From Phycisphaeraceae bacterium (GTDB taxonomy: Bacteria; Planctomycetota; Phycisphaerae; Phycisphaerales; UBA1924): DNA of 64,000 bases. The position numbers were made by a program, and so were the translations under genes. The notes below the pieces were generated by a model. It did no database searches. It had not been told where the DNA came from and saw only the letters and a list, made by a program, of their open reading frames with translations. The DNA lies in contig JACKHC010000001.1 of the NCBI GenBank assembly GCA_020639235.1, forward strand, positions 434,001 through 498,000. The letters are read 5' to 3'. This document shows positions 52,816 through 61,358 of the stretch, in pieces. The first letter of the stretch is position 1, and the number at the start of each line of letters is the position of its first letter.

Positions 52816-54167
52816 GGCGAAAAACGCTTCACAATGATCGTATTGTTCTGTCCACCGAACCCGAATGAGTTCGAAAGGCAGATATCCACCCCGCCGCGAT
52901 CGCGCATGTCCCGCGCCGAGTTGGGCACATAGTCCAGATCACACTCCGGATCAGGATGTCGCAGATTGATCGTGGGCGGCACCCAACCCGTTTCGATCGC
53001 CTTGATGCACGTCATCAGTTCCACGGCCCCCGCCGCCTGAATCAGATGCCCGAACATCGACTTCACGCTCGAGAACGGGATCCGCTTCGCCTGCTCACCA
53101 AAAACGAGCTTCACGGCCCGCGTCTCGATCGAGTCGTTCTCCTTCGTGCCCGTGCCGTGCGCCGAGATGTACTGCACCGGCGGACGCCCGCTTGAGTCGG
53201 GCTTCGCCGGATCAATCTCCGCCTGTTCCAGCGCCTGTCGCATCGCCGCGCCCGCCCCCACACCGTCCGGCTGAATGTCCGTGATGCGATACGCGTCCGC
53301 CGAAGCCCCGTACCCCGCGACCTCCGCGAGGATCCTCGCCCCGCGCCTTGTCGCGTGCTCGAGCGTCTCGAGCACGAGCACACCCGCGCCCTCGCCCATC
53401 ACAAACCCGTCACGCGTCGAGTCGAACGGCCTGGACGCCGTCGCGGGATCATCTCGTCGCGAGGACATCGCCGTCAGCCGAATGAACCCGGTCATCCCCA
53501 GCGGGTGAATCATCGTGTGCGACCCGCCCGCGAGCATGACATCCGCGTCGCCGTTGCGGAGAATCTCCGCCGCCTCGCCGGTCGCCTGCGTCGATGCCGC
53601 GCACGCCGTCATGCAGTTGAACGACGGCCCACGCGCGCCGAAAACATCGGCGAGATGCTGGGCCGTCATGTTCGGCTCCTGCTCCATCTCGCTGGCATGG
53701 CGGAGCCGAACCAATGCAGCCTCCGACCATCGTGCCGTGTCCGTGTCGCGCGCATCGGCGTCCCATCCCATCAGGTTCGATGCCGCGAAGTTATCGAAAT
53801 CCGGAGTTCCCTCCCCCGCGCCGAGATAGATACCAAGCCGCCCCGGCTCGATCTTCGCCCGCCGCGCCGCTTCGCCGCCCATGGAGCGCACATCGCCGAG
53901 CCCGGCGCTCTTCCATGCGCTGGCCGCAGCGCTCATCGCAAATCGAGAGTTCAGGTGCGCGTCGGGCGCGAACTCGACCAGCGCCGGATCCAGCTCGAAT
54001 CCGCGCACCTCCGAGGCAAAGTTCGTCGAGAATGTCGCCGCGTCAAACCGCGTGACCGGCGCCAATCCGGAGTCACCCCGCATCAGGCGCGACCACACCC
54101 GCTCGACATCATCGCCGAGTGGTGTCACCCATCCCATCCCCGTGATAACAACGCGCGTCCGGCTCAT
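52812..54167 (-). CDS. fabF: Beta-ketoacyl-ACP synthase II-like
   Basis: 451-residue KAS II. Active-site Cys in NCMTACAAST, first His in ISAHGTGTKEND, Lys and second His in SSVKSMFGHLIQAAGAVE, and the C-terminal NSFGFGGQN: all catalytic residues are present. It would extend acyl-ACP with malonyl-ACP in the cytoplasm. Slightly longer than the usual 410-415 residues owing to an insertion near 110-165. No acpP or fabG is near; a second, degenerate synthase lies 0.65 kb upstream. Confidence 0.92.
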   Translation of the reverse strand: MSRTRVVITGMGWVTPLGDDVERVWSRLMRGDSGLAPVTRFDAATFSTNFASEVRGFELDPALVEFAPDAHLNSRFAMSAAASAWKSAGLGDVRSMGGEAARRAKIEPGRLGIYLGAGEGTPDFDNFAASNLMGWDADARDTDTARWSEAALVRLRHASEMEQEPNMTAQHLADVFGARGPSFNCMTACAASTQATGEAAEILRNGDADVMLAGGSHTMIHPLGMTGFIRLTAMSSRRDDPATASRPFDSTRDGFVMGEGAGVLVLETLEHATRRGARILAEVAGYGASADAYRITDIQPDGVGAGAAMRQALEQAEIDPAKPDSSGRPPVQYISAHGTGTKENDSIETRAVKLVFGEQAKRIPFSSVKSMFGHLIQAAGAVELMTCIKAIETGWVPPTINLRHPDPECDLDYVPNSARDMRDRGGVDICLSNSFGFGGQNNTIIVKRFSP

Positions 54168-54188
54168 GACAACGACCTCGACTCCCGA

Positions 54189-54704
54189 TCAATCGTGATC
54201 GTCGTCATGGTAGTCGTCGTAATCGCCGTGGTCCCCGTGGTCGCCCCGGATCGACTCGATCTTGTCGGGGTTCAACACGCGGACCAACCCGCCGTCCTTA
54301 AGGCGACGGCGATGGAAGTTGATGATGAGGCCCAACCCCAGGTCCGCGCACCGGAGTTGCGCCCGCAGCGCCGAGCGTGCGAAGCCCGAGACCTCGCGTT
54401 CATCGGCCACCACCGACACGATGAACTTATCGTCGACAAACATCGATGCCCGCGACGACCCGACCCGCTGTCCCGCGAACTGCACCGGGAACTCGTGACC
54501 GACGGTGTGCGCCACGCCGTCCCGCTTCAGGGCCGCAGAGAGCGCGTTCTCATAGACCGACTGATCGAATCCCGGGCCGATCGCCGTGTGAACCTCGATC
54601 GCGCACCCGATCACCTTGCGCGAGACCTCCGTGATCGCCGGGTCAAGATCCTCGTTGCGGAGTGTGGGGCGCGATCCGCCGCGCTGATGGTGGGTGGTCG
54701 CCAT
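54189..54704 (-). CDS. GxxExxY family protein with Asp/His tail
   Basis: 171 residues. GAGGAG before ATG 54704 fixes the start. VIGCAIEVHTAIGPGFDQSVYENAL is the family motif region, but the Glu of GxxExxY is Gln here (GFDQSVY). VIFINFH-type and DKFIVSVVA strands follow; the protein ends with an Asp/His/Gly/Tyr run (from RGDHGD onward). The family is common in planctomycetes and has no settled function; it resembles the PD-(D/E)XK fold in some predictions. It separates the two ketoacyl synthase genes. Confidence 0.7.
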   Translation of the reverse strand: MATTHHQRGGSRPTLRNEDLDPAITEVSRKVIGCAIEVHTAIGPGFDQSVYENALSAALKRDGVAHTVGHEFPVQFAGQRVGSSRASMFVDDKFIVSVVADEREVSGFARSALRAQLRCADLGLGLIINFHRRRLKDGGLVRVLNPDKIESIRGDHGDHGDYDDYHDDDHD

Positions 54705-54817
54705 GGGGTGCTCCTCGTCGGTAGTTGTTGAAGTGGGCCTCGAACGCCCCACCACAATACCCGCACACCCGCTCCCCCGTGCAACCCCCGCCGTTCCCTC
54801 GACGCCCGCGCCGAACC

Positions 54818-56131
54818 TCATTCCGACGAGAGCACCAGCGCCGCGTTCTGCCCGCCGAGTGAGTTCGTCACCACGAGAATCCGCCGGAGCGTCGCGGGCC
54901 GCTTCTCAGCCCGCCCCGCCAGGACACGCGCATCGGGCGAACCGCCGTGCACCCGCGCCGGCAACATCTGGTGCCGCAGCGCCATCGCCGCAGCCGCCAC
55001 CGCCACACCCCCGGCGCCGGCCGACAGTTCGCCCACCATCGGCGACATCAGCATCAACGGTATCGACGCCAGACGATCACCGAACACCTCGCGCAGCGCC
55101 GCGAGTTCCGCCTCGTCATCCCTCAGGACGCCGGCGCCGTGGGGCACGATCGCATCGATCTCGGCGGCTTCGACGTCCCCGTCCCGCAGCGCCGATCGAA
55201 TCGCGACCACCATCCCTTCGGCCCGCCGCGCGGCGTCGCCCCGGCTCGGCGACTGTCCCGCGCCGAATCCGAGCACGCGCGCATACGACCGAGCGCCCCG
55301 CACCGTGGCGGTCTCCTCCGACTCAAGCATCACGATCCCGCCCCCCTCACCGATCACCAGCCCGCGAGCATCCTTGTCAAACGGCCTCACGATCGAGGCG
55401 CCATCCTCCTCGCCCTCCGTCGGCGCCACACGACCCGAAAGCTGCATCCGCAGCACACCCATATGGTTCAGCTTCGACTCTGCGCCGCCCGCGAAACACG
55501 CGTCCGCCCGCCCCTGCTCGATCACCCGCATCGACTCACCGATCGAGAGCAAACCGCTCGCTTCGGAACAGGTCAGCGTATTCGAAGGCCCGCGCGCATC
55601 GTGGATGATCGTCACATGGCACGCCAGCATGTTCGGTAGGTACTTCAGCATCCAGAGCGGCGTCAGATTGTTGACCGCCGACGCGCCCCACTTCGCGAGC
55701 GAGAACGCACCGGCACCATCCGTTGCGGTGGACAGCGCCGCCGACAACTCCGGCACCTCCGCGTTGATCAGCCCCGCGCCGATCTGGCACCCGAGCCGCC
55801 CCGGCTCATAGGTCAGCGCGGCGTTCTCCTCCGCGTACCCCTTCGTCACGATCCCCGCATCCTCGGTCGCGAGCTTCGCGGCCGCCACCGCGATCTCCGT
55901 GTCCCGCGCCATGACTTTCACGGCCTTGCGATAGTTCTTGGGTACATAGTCCCTCGCCGATGAGAACTCCTTTGCCTCCGCCGCATGCTTGCACGCAAAC
56001 CCCGAGGCATCGATCCGTGTCATCGGACCGATCGCGCACCGCCCCGCGCACAACCCCTCCCACAGCGCATCAATACCCACGCCCATCGGCGAGACAACAC
56101 CCAATCCGGTAATCACGACCCGTCGGCTCAT
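54818..56131 (-). CDS. Degenerate beta-ketoacyl synthase
   Basis: 437-residue thiolase-fold synthase. Begins RRVVITGLGVVSPMG. The nucleophile Cys is kept (TLTCSEASG), and the first His in VPHGAG. But the Lys/His motif of FabF (KSMFGH) reads SPMVGE here: Lys is replaced by Ser and the second His by Glu. Claisen condensation by the normal path is therefore doubtful. It may load or set chain length for the intact FabF nearby, or act on other substrates. It ends 113 bases before the GxxExxY start. Divergent from gatB with only 36 bases between the starts. Confidence 0.8.
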   Translation of the reverse strand: MSRRVVITGLGVVSPMGVGIDALWEGLCAGRCAIGPMTRIDASGFACKHAAEAKEFSSARDYVPKNYRKAVKVMARDTEIAVAAAKLATEDAGIVTKGYAEENAALTYEPGRLGCQIGAGLINAEVPELSAALSTATDGAGAFSLAKWGASAVNNLTPLWMLKYLPNMLACHVTIIHDARGPSNTLTCSEASGLLSIGESMRVIEQGRADACFAGGAESKLNHMGVLRMQLSGRVAPTEGEEDGASIVRPFDKDARGLVIGEGGGIVMLESEETATVRGARSYARVLGFGAGQSPSRGDAARRAEGMVVAIRSALRDGDVEAAEIDAIVPHGAGVLRDDEAELAALREVFGDRLASIPLMLMSPMVGELSAGAGGVAVAAAAMALRHQMLPARVHGGSPDARVLAGRAEKRPATLRRILVVTNSLGGQNAALVLSSE

Positions 56132-56167
56132 GCCCCGATTGTACGCCCACGCCGATACCATGACCCC

Positions 56168-57697
56168 ATGAGCGTGACCGCCATGCCCGATATCGCCTCC
56201 GTCCGCCCCATCATCGGGCTGGAGATCCATGTCGAACTCGCGACACGACGCAAACTCTTCGCCGATGCGCCCAACCCGGCACACGACGAGTTCGACAATG
56301 CCGATCCCAACACGCTCACAGACGCCGTCGTCCTCGCCCTCCCGGGCGCACTCCCCGTCATCAACCGAAGCGCTATCGAACATTCGATGCGCGTTGGCAT
56401 GGCGCTCGGGTGCCAGATCGCGTCAGTCTCGCGCTGGGACCGCAAGAACTACTTCTACCCCGACCTCCCCAAGGGCTACCAGATCTCGCAATACGCCGAC
56501 CCCGTCTGCGGCCCCGGCATCACCAACTGGCCCATCAACGCCGACGGCTCAAACCACACCGTCCGCATCGAACGCGCCCATCTGGAAGAAGACGCCGGCA
56601 AACTCCTCCACGAACTGCCGGGAGGCGGAAAAATCGACTTCTCCATTGTCGACCTCAACCGCGCCGGCACGCCCCTTCTCGAGATTGTCACCGCTCCGGA
56701 TTTCCAGTCGGCCGAGCAGGTCGTCAACTTCGCGCGCTTCCTCCGAAATGTCTGCCGCCACCTCCGCGTCTCGCACTGCACCATGCAGAAGGGCCACATC
56801 CGCTTCGAGCCCAACATCAACTGCGAACTCACGCTCGCCGACGGCTCCACAGTCCGCACGCCCATCACCGAGGTCAAGAACCTCAACTCCTTCCGCGCCG
56901 TGCAGGGTGCGATCGAATACGAGCTCCGGGAGCAACCGAAGCGCTGGGCCGAGACCGGCATCGCCTTTGCGCCCGGCACCAAAACCACGCGCGGCTGGAA
57001 CGACAACTCCATGCAGACCACGCTCCAGCGCGAAAAGGAAGAAGCCAACGATTACCGCTACTTCCCCGACCCCGATCTCCTCGCCATCGAGATCGACGCC
57101 GAGTGGCAGGAGCGCGTCCGTGCCACAGTCAAGGAACTGCCACACGTGCGCACCGGGCGCTGGGCCTCGTCCTACAAACTCGATGACCGCGAGTGCGAAA
57201 CACTCATCGACGACCCCGACACCGCCGACCTCTTCGACACCGCGATCAACATTGTGGGCAACAACCACGCCAAAACCGTCGCAAACCTCCTCCTCCAGAC
57301 CGGCATGAAACTCGCCAAAGAACGGGGCACCACCGCAGCAGCGCTGGGCGTCTCCGCCGAACACATCGCCGCAATCGCCCAGATGCGCGACGCGGGCGAT
57401 ATCGGCTCCGGCGCGATCGAGCCGCTCTTCCTCGCATCAATCGAGAGTGAGAGGGGTGAGGAACCCCGCGCCGCCGCCGAACGCCAAGGCCTCATCCAGG
57501 TCCGCGACGAGGGCGCCCTCCGCGCCTGGTGCCGGAGCGCCATCGACGACCCCGCCAACGCTCCGAGTGTCGCCGACCTCCGCGCGGGTAAGCAGCAGGC
57601 CATCGGCCGCCTTATCGGCGCGATTATGAAGTCTTCCGCCGGTAAGGCCGACGCCAAGGCCGCCCGCGAGATGATTCTTGAAATGCTCGCCGAATGA
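56168..57697 (+). CDS. gatB: Aspartyl/glutamyl-tRNA amidotransferase subunit B
   Basis: 509-residue GatB, which with GatA and GatC turns misacylated Glu-tRNA-Gln (or Asp-tRNA-Asn) into Gln- or Asn-tRNA. PIIGLEIHVELATRRKLF at residues 13-30, KNYFYPDLPKGYQISQY, RAHLEEDAGK, LNRAGTPLLEIVTAPDF, and the C-terminal YqeY-like domain (KQQAIGRLIGAIMKSSAGKADAKAAREMI) are all clear. Length is standard. gatA and gatC are not adjacent. It implies that this organism lacks, or does not rely on, GlnRS or AsnRS for one tRNA. Confidence 0.96.
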   Translation: MSVTAMPDIASVRPIIGLEIHVELATRRKLFADAPNPAHDEFDNADPNTLTDAVVLALPGALPVINRSAIEHSMRVGMALGCQIASVSRWDRKNYFYPDLPKGYQISQYADPVCGPGITNWPINADGSNHTVRIERAHLEEDAGKLLHELPGGGKIDFSIVDLNRAGTPLLEIVTAPDFQSAEQVVNFARFLRNVCRHLRVSHCTMQKGHIRFEPNINCELTLADGSTVRTPITEVKNLNSFRAVQGAIEYELREQPKRWAETGIAFAPGTKTTRGWNDNSMQTTLQREKEEANDYRYFPDPDLLAIEIDAEWQERVRATVKELPHVRTGRWASSYKLDDRECETLIDDPDTADLFDTAINIVGNNHAKTVANLLLQTGMKLAKERGTTAAALGVSAEHIAAIAQMRDAGDIGSGAIEPLFLASIESERGEEPRAAAERQGLIQVRDEGALRAWCRSAIDDPANAPSVADLRAGKQQAIGRLIGAIMKSSAGKADAKAAREMILEMLAE

Positions 57698-57743
57698 CGC
57701 GACATCTGCGATCAGGGACATCGCACCTTCCGGGAGAACCTTG

Positions 57744-58538
57744 ATGACTCACGCCTTGAATCGACGCCGCTTCCTCGCCGCCGCGCCCGCTTCGTGTATC
57801 GCAGCCAGCGCACTCGCTTCGGGCGGAGCCGAACAGGACAACGCCTCAACCCCGGCCGATGACTTTCCGACCACGCCTGCCGATCGCGCCCGCGAGTTCG
57901 TCGGCGCTTGTCATGTCCGCATCGACCGCGTCCGCGAGATGCTCGCCGAGGACGCGGGGCTCGCCAAGGCGTCGTGGGACTGGGGCTTCGGCGACTGGGA
58001 GAACGCCATCGGCGCGTGCTCCCATACAGGCCGCAAGGACATCATCGAACTCCTCATCGCCCACGGCGCCCGCCCGACGCTCTTCACCCTCGCAACGCTC
58101 GATGAGATCGACGCCGTGCGCGCCGTCGTTCAAAACGTCCCGGATGCCGACGCCTTCGAGGGCCCGCATTCCATCTCGCTCTACGACCACGCCCGCGCCG
58201 GCGACGCCGAGCGCGTGATGGAGTATCTCGAGTCCAAGGGGCTCAAACGCGACGACCCATTCGAAATGGATCGCGCCGATGCCGAGCAATACTTCGGCCA
58301 GTACGCGTGGGGACCGGGCGAAACCGAACGTTTCGAGGTGGACTGGTTCGAGCGCCGCTCCGCCCTCTCCCTCGCACGCGCGGGCCAGACAACCCGGAAT
58401 CTGATTCCACTAGGCGGGCACCGCTTCTCCCCCGCCGGCGCCCGCCACATCGTCATCCGGTTCGATGTGAGCGGCCCCAGCGCCAGGCTCTTCGTGCCCC
58501 GACCGGCCGCTCCGGAACTCGTTGCCACGCGCACCTGA
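57744..58538 (+). CDS. Tat-exported ankyrin-like protein
   Basis: 264 residues. NRRRFLAAAPASCIAASALASG is a twin-arginine style signal (R-R plus hydrophobic core). The body from about 45 shows ankyrin-like helix pairs: DWENAIGACSHTGRKDIIELLIAHGARPTLFTLATL, and HARAGDAERVMEYLESKGL. The last 70 residues are a separate strand-rich piece. It follows gatB by 46 bases, but no functional link is evident. Confidence 0.65.
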   Translation: MTHALNRRRFLAAAPASCIAASALASGGAEQDNASTPADDFPTTPADRAREFVGACHVRIDRVREMLAEDAGLAKASWDWGFGDWENAIGACSHTGRKDIIELLIAHGARPTLFTLATLDEIDAVRAVVQNVPDADAFEGPHSISLYDHARAGDAERVMEYLESKGLKRDDPFEMDRADAEQYFGQYAWGPGETERFEVDWFERRSALSLARAGQTTRNLIPLGGHRFSPAGARHIVIRFDVSGPSARLFVPRPAAPELVATRT

Positions 58539-58597
58539 GCCGATTCTCGACGACTGCCCGCGGAACCGCCGATGAAAACCGACGCCTTCGGAGCCGT

Positions 58598-59260
58598 ATG
58601 GTGTCGATCAACCGCAACAAACTCGCCCGCCGCATCGCGTTGTGCCTCCTGCTCGGCGCGATTGTGAATGTCGCCGTCGCGTGGACGCTTGCCGCGATTC
58701 CGATGATCGATACCAACACGATGTTCCACAAGGCGAAACCCGCATCGAGTTGGAGGATTGCGGCTCATCCAGACTGGCCTCAAGCAACGACCATCAATAC
58801 CGCAACCGCCGGGGGTGTCAGTCTCATCATGATCGACGGCGGAGATCAGGAAGTCATTTGGTACAATATTTCATGCGTCGGCCCTCCAGTGATGCGACCA
58901 CGCAACGGGTCGCACAGCCATCATGTGAATATCACTGAGTTCGGGCTCCCGGCGCGCTCGATGCGGACCTGGTCTTTGTATCTGCGCTCGAAGCGCGATC
59001 AGCCGCAAGAGCGATTCGGCTACCTGTCGGTGAAACCTCTAAAGAGAATCGGCCTCTTCCGTGATTGGAGTGTCTTACCGCTGCTCCCCATCCCCTTGGG
59101 CTTCACCATCAACACACTCTTCTACGCAACCATCCTGTTCACTAGTCTCTTCGGCCTCACCGCCGCTCGCCGATACCGCAGATCGCGCAGGGGCCTCTGC
59201 CGCGACTGCGCCTACGACATCGCCGGCCTCACCCGCTGCCCCGAGTGCGGCGTTTCATAA
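58598..59260 (+). CDS. Zinc-ribbon membrane protein, isolated copy
   Basis: 220 residues: INRNKLARRIALCLLLGAIVNVAVAWTLAAI helix at about 8-35, an outside domain of about 120 residues, a second helix (FTINTLFYATILFTSLFGL), and CRDCAYDIAGLTRCPECG at the end. Same plan as the five copies at 29620-31078 and 33419-34836, but its outside domain is unrelated by eye. ATG 58598 is followed at once by GTG 58601. Confidence 0.65.
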   Translation: MVSINRNKLARRIALCLLLGAIVNVAVAWTLAAIPMIDTNTMFHKAKPASSWRIAAHPDWPQATTINTATAGGVSLIMIDGGDQEVIWYNISCVGPPVMRPRNGSHSHHVNITEFGLPARSMRTWSLYLRSKRDQPQERFGYLSVKPLKRIGLFRDWSVLPLLPIPLGFTINTLFYATILFTSLFGLTAARRYRRSRRGLCRDCAYDIAGLTRCPECGVS

Positions 59261-59261
59261 C

Positions 59262-59305
59262 CAAAAACACAGCCGCCGATCGCGGGGGTGTGTGCGATCG
59301 GCGGC
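59262..59305 (-). terminator. Terminator of the coiled-coil gene
   Basis: Perfect 12-base stem GCCGCCGATCGC (59272-59283)/GCGATCGGCGGC (59294-59305), 10-base loop. On the minus strand it is followed by TGTGTTTTTGG. It may also stop the plus-strand zinc-ribbon gene that ends at 59260, though no T-run follows on that side. Confidence 0.75.
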
Positions 59306-59376
59306 GGATGGTGCCTCGTCGAGTCCCCGGAGAATGGTTTCTCGACGATGCGTGCGTGTTGTCGATCAGTCAACGG

Positions 59377-60336
59377 TTAGTCGATGATCACCGGCTTGTT
59401 CAGCGCGACCGTCTCGTGCGCATCATCATCAACGCTGTCCGGAGTGATCTCAATCGCCGAGGGCGTCGCCGGGGGCAGGGTCTTGAGCGAACGCTCGTAC
59501 AGACTCTTGCTCACCTGTTCCGACTGCAGCATCGAGTTGGCGGTGTCCTCGTAGTTGCGCTGCTTCGAGCGGTTGGCCAGCGCCTCAAGACGCTGCGTCT
59601 GCTCGTTGCGGATGCGCTCCATCCGATTCTTCACCTGGTCCAGACTCTCCGCCTCATAACGCTCGTGCTTGGCGATCGCGTTCTCGCGGCTCTCGATCAA
59701 GTCAATCAGCTTGTCATTGCGAGCGATCATTTCGATCTGCCCGTCGAGCTGCCAGATCTGCGCCTGCAGGTCCGACTGCTCGCTCTCCAGCTGGGCCAGA
59801 ATCTCGGTCAGACGCGACTCCTGATCCTTCAGGAAGCCAATATTCCGCGAGGCCTCCTCGGCCCGCGCCTGGTACGCGCCCACCGTATTGCCGGCGTGCG
59901 CCGCCTTGTTGAGCGCCTGCTCGTAGGACATCGTGCTGCCCTCGTACCGAATATTGATGACCGACGCGACATTGCTCACGCGGGCCGCCTCGGCCTTGGC
60001 GAGCATCGGGCGCAGACCCTCGAGGTCCGCCGCCGCGAGTTCGACAACCTTCGACGCAACCTGCATCTCGTGCTCGAGCTCCGAGACCTGCGCCGTCACT
60101 TCCGCGAGGTCAGAACGCACCGAGGCGATCCGCTGCGGGTACTTCATCTCCAGTTCACGCAGCTGCGCACGCAGCGCCACCGGATCATCGATCACGCGAT
60201 CGATCTTGTTGGAAACAGTCTGATGGGCCTGGTGCATGAGAGCACGGGCGCGGGGGCTTTGGGCAGCAAGGAGCCCCACCCCGCCAACAACGCCAGCGAT
60301 CACGGCCAGGCGGACGAGTGTCTTACCGATGCACAT
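59377..60336 (-). CDS. Membrane-anchored coiled-coil protein
   Basis: 319 residues; GGAAGGAG upstream fixes ATG 60336. An N-terminal hydrophobic helix (about 8-25) anchors it; residues about 35-250 are a long coiled coil (VRSDLAEVTAQVSELEHEMQVASKVVELAA; RLTEILAQLESEQSDLQAQIWQLDGQIEMIAR). The C-terminal 40 residues are disordered and acidic. The long helix pair recalls PspA/IM30 and related phage-shock proteins that guard membranes, but the anchor and length differ, so I leave it unnamed. Confidence 0.65.
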   Translation of the reverse strand: MCIGKTLVRLAVIAGVVGGVGLLAAQSPRARALMHQAHQTVSNKIDRVIDDPVALRAQLRELEMKYPQRIASVRSDLAEVTAQVSELEHEMQVASKVVELAAADLEGLRPMLAKAEAARVSNVASVINIRYEGSTMSYEQALNKAAHAGNTVGAYQARAEEASRNIGFLKDQESRLTEILAQLESEQSDLQAQIWQLDGQIEMIARNDKLIDLIESRENAIAKHERYEAESLDQVKNRMERIRNEQTQRLEALANRSKQRNYEDTANSMLQSEQVSKSLYERSLKTLPPATPSAIEITPDSVDDDAHETVALNKPVIID

Positions 60337-60573
60337 TTTCCTGTCGCTCCTTCCCGGCGGACTTCAAGGCGGCCGCCGAACCGCATTACGGACATTCGTG
60401 TCATCAGGGGTCATTGGGCAGACGCCTGTTCCCCTTTCACCCCTTTCTTCCGAGTCCCAAAGATTCCCTTTCAGGTCATGCCAGACCCCTGTCTGGGCGT
60501 ATGCTGGTAGGGGTGAAGGCGTATTCGCGGCTCCCGAGGCGGGTGCCGCACACGCCTTGTTGTGGGGCCGACC

Positions 60574-61326
60574 ATGCTGAACTCGATGACCACCTCGTTC
60601 GTTAACCGCCTGCGGGCGCGTGATCCCGCCGCGTGGTTCGAACTCTGGGAAGTGTTCGGCCCGGTCCTCCGCGCCCAACTCGCCCGCTGGGGCAAAGGGC
60701 GAATCGGACCCGAAACCGTCCGCGACCTCTCCCAGGAAACCCTCGCCGCACTCTCGGACTCTATTGAGCGCTACGACCCCGCCCGCGGAGCCCGATTCTC
60801 GACATGGCTCCTCGCCATCGCCAAGCACACGCTGGGCGACGAGATCGACAAACGCATGGCCCTCAAGCGCGGCGGCGGCAAACGCGGCTCAGAGTTCGAC
60901 GAGACCTGGATGGGCGCCGGCGAGGGGACCACGCCCGACGGCAATTACGAGGCCGAGGTCTTCCGTGCCAAGGTTTACGCCGCCGTCCGGATGGTCGAGC
61001 GAGAGTGCGAGTTCACCGAGTTCACGATTTATCGGATGCGCGTGTTCGACGGCATGTCCGGCAAGGACGTCGCCGAGTCCGTGGGCACCTCCGAGCCGAC
61101 CGTCTCCCGACGCCTGACCAAGGTCCGCGATCTCCTGCGCCGCCGTCTGGCCGAAGTGGTGGCCACCTATTCCTTCACCACCGACGAACAAGCCGAGGCC
61201 GAGCGAAACGGACTGGCGCTAAGTCCGAACAAGGCAGACGACGCCATGTTCGACGAAGCCATCGCGGAGCTGTATCACCGCGAGGAACAGGCGCGTCGGG
61301 CAGAGCAGGAGGGCCTCATGGGCTGA
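60574..61326 (+). CDS. ECF-type RNA polymerase sigma factor
   Basis: 250 residues. Region 2: DPAAWFELWEVFGPVLRAQLARW...DLSQETLAALSDSIERYDPARGARFSTWLLAIAKHTLGDEI. Region 4: FRMRVFDG-like YRMRVFDGMSGKDVAESVGTSEPTVSRRLTKVRDLLRRRL, a clear helix-turn-helix. The C-terminal 60 residues are acidic and extra. ECF factors next to Ser/Thr kinases are a planctomycete theme; the kinase gene follows after 32 bases, so phosphorylation may control it. ATG 60574 chosen; GTG 60562 is possible. Confidence 0.85.
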   Translation: MLNSMTTSFVNRLRARDPAAWFELWEVFGPVLRAQLARWGKGRIGPETVRDLSQETLAALSDSIERYDPARGARFSTWLLAIAKHTLGDEIDKRMALKRGGGKRGSEFDETWMGAGEGTTPDGNYEAEVFRAKVYAAVRMVERECEFTEFTIYRMRVFDGMSGKDVAESVGTSEPTVSRRLTKVRDLLRRRLAEVVATYSFTTDEQAEAERNGLALSPNKADDAMFDEAIAELYHREEQARRAEQEGLMG

Positions 61327-61358
61327 GGCCCGCCCCCTCACGGTGGAGGTAGACCCCC

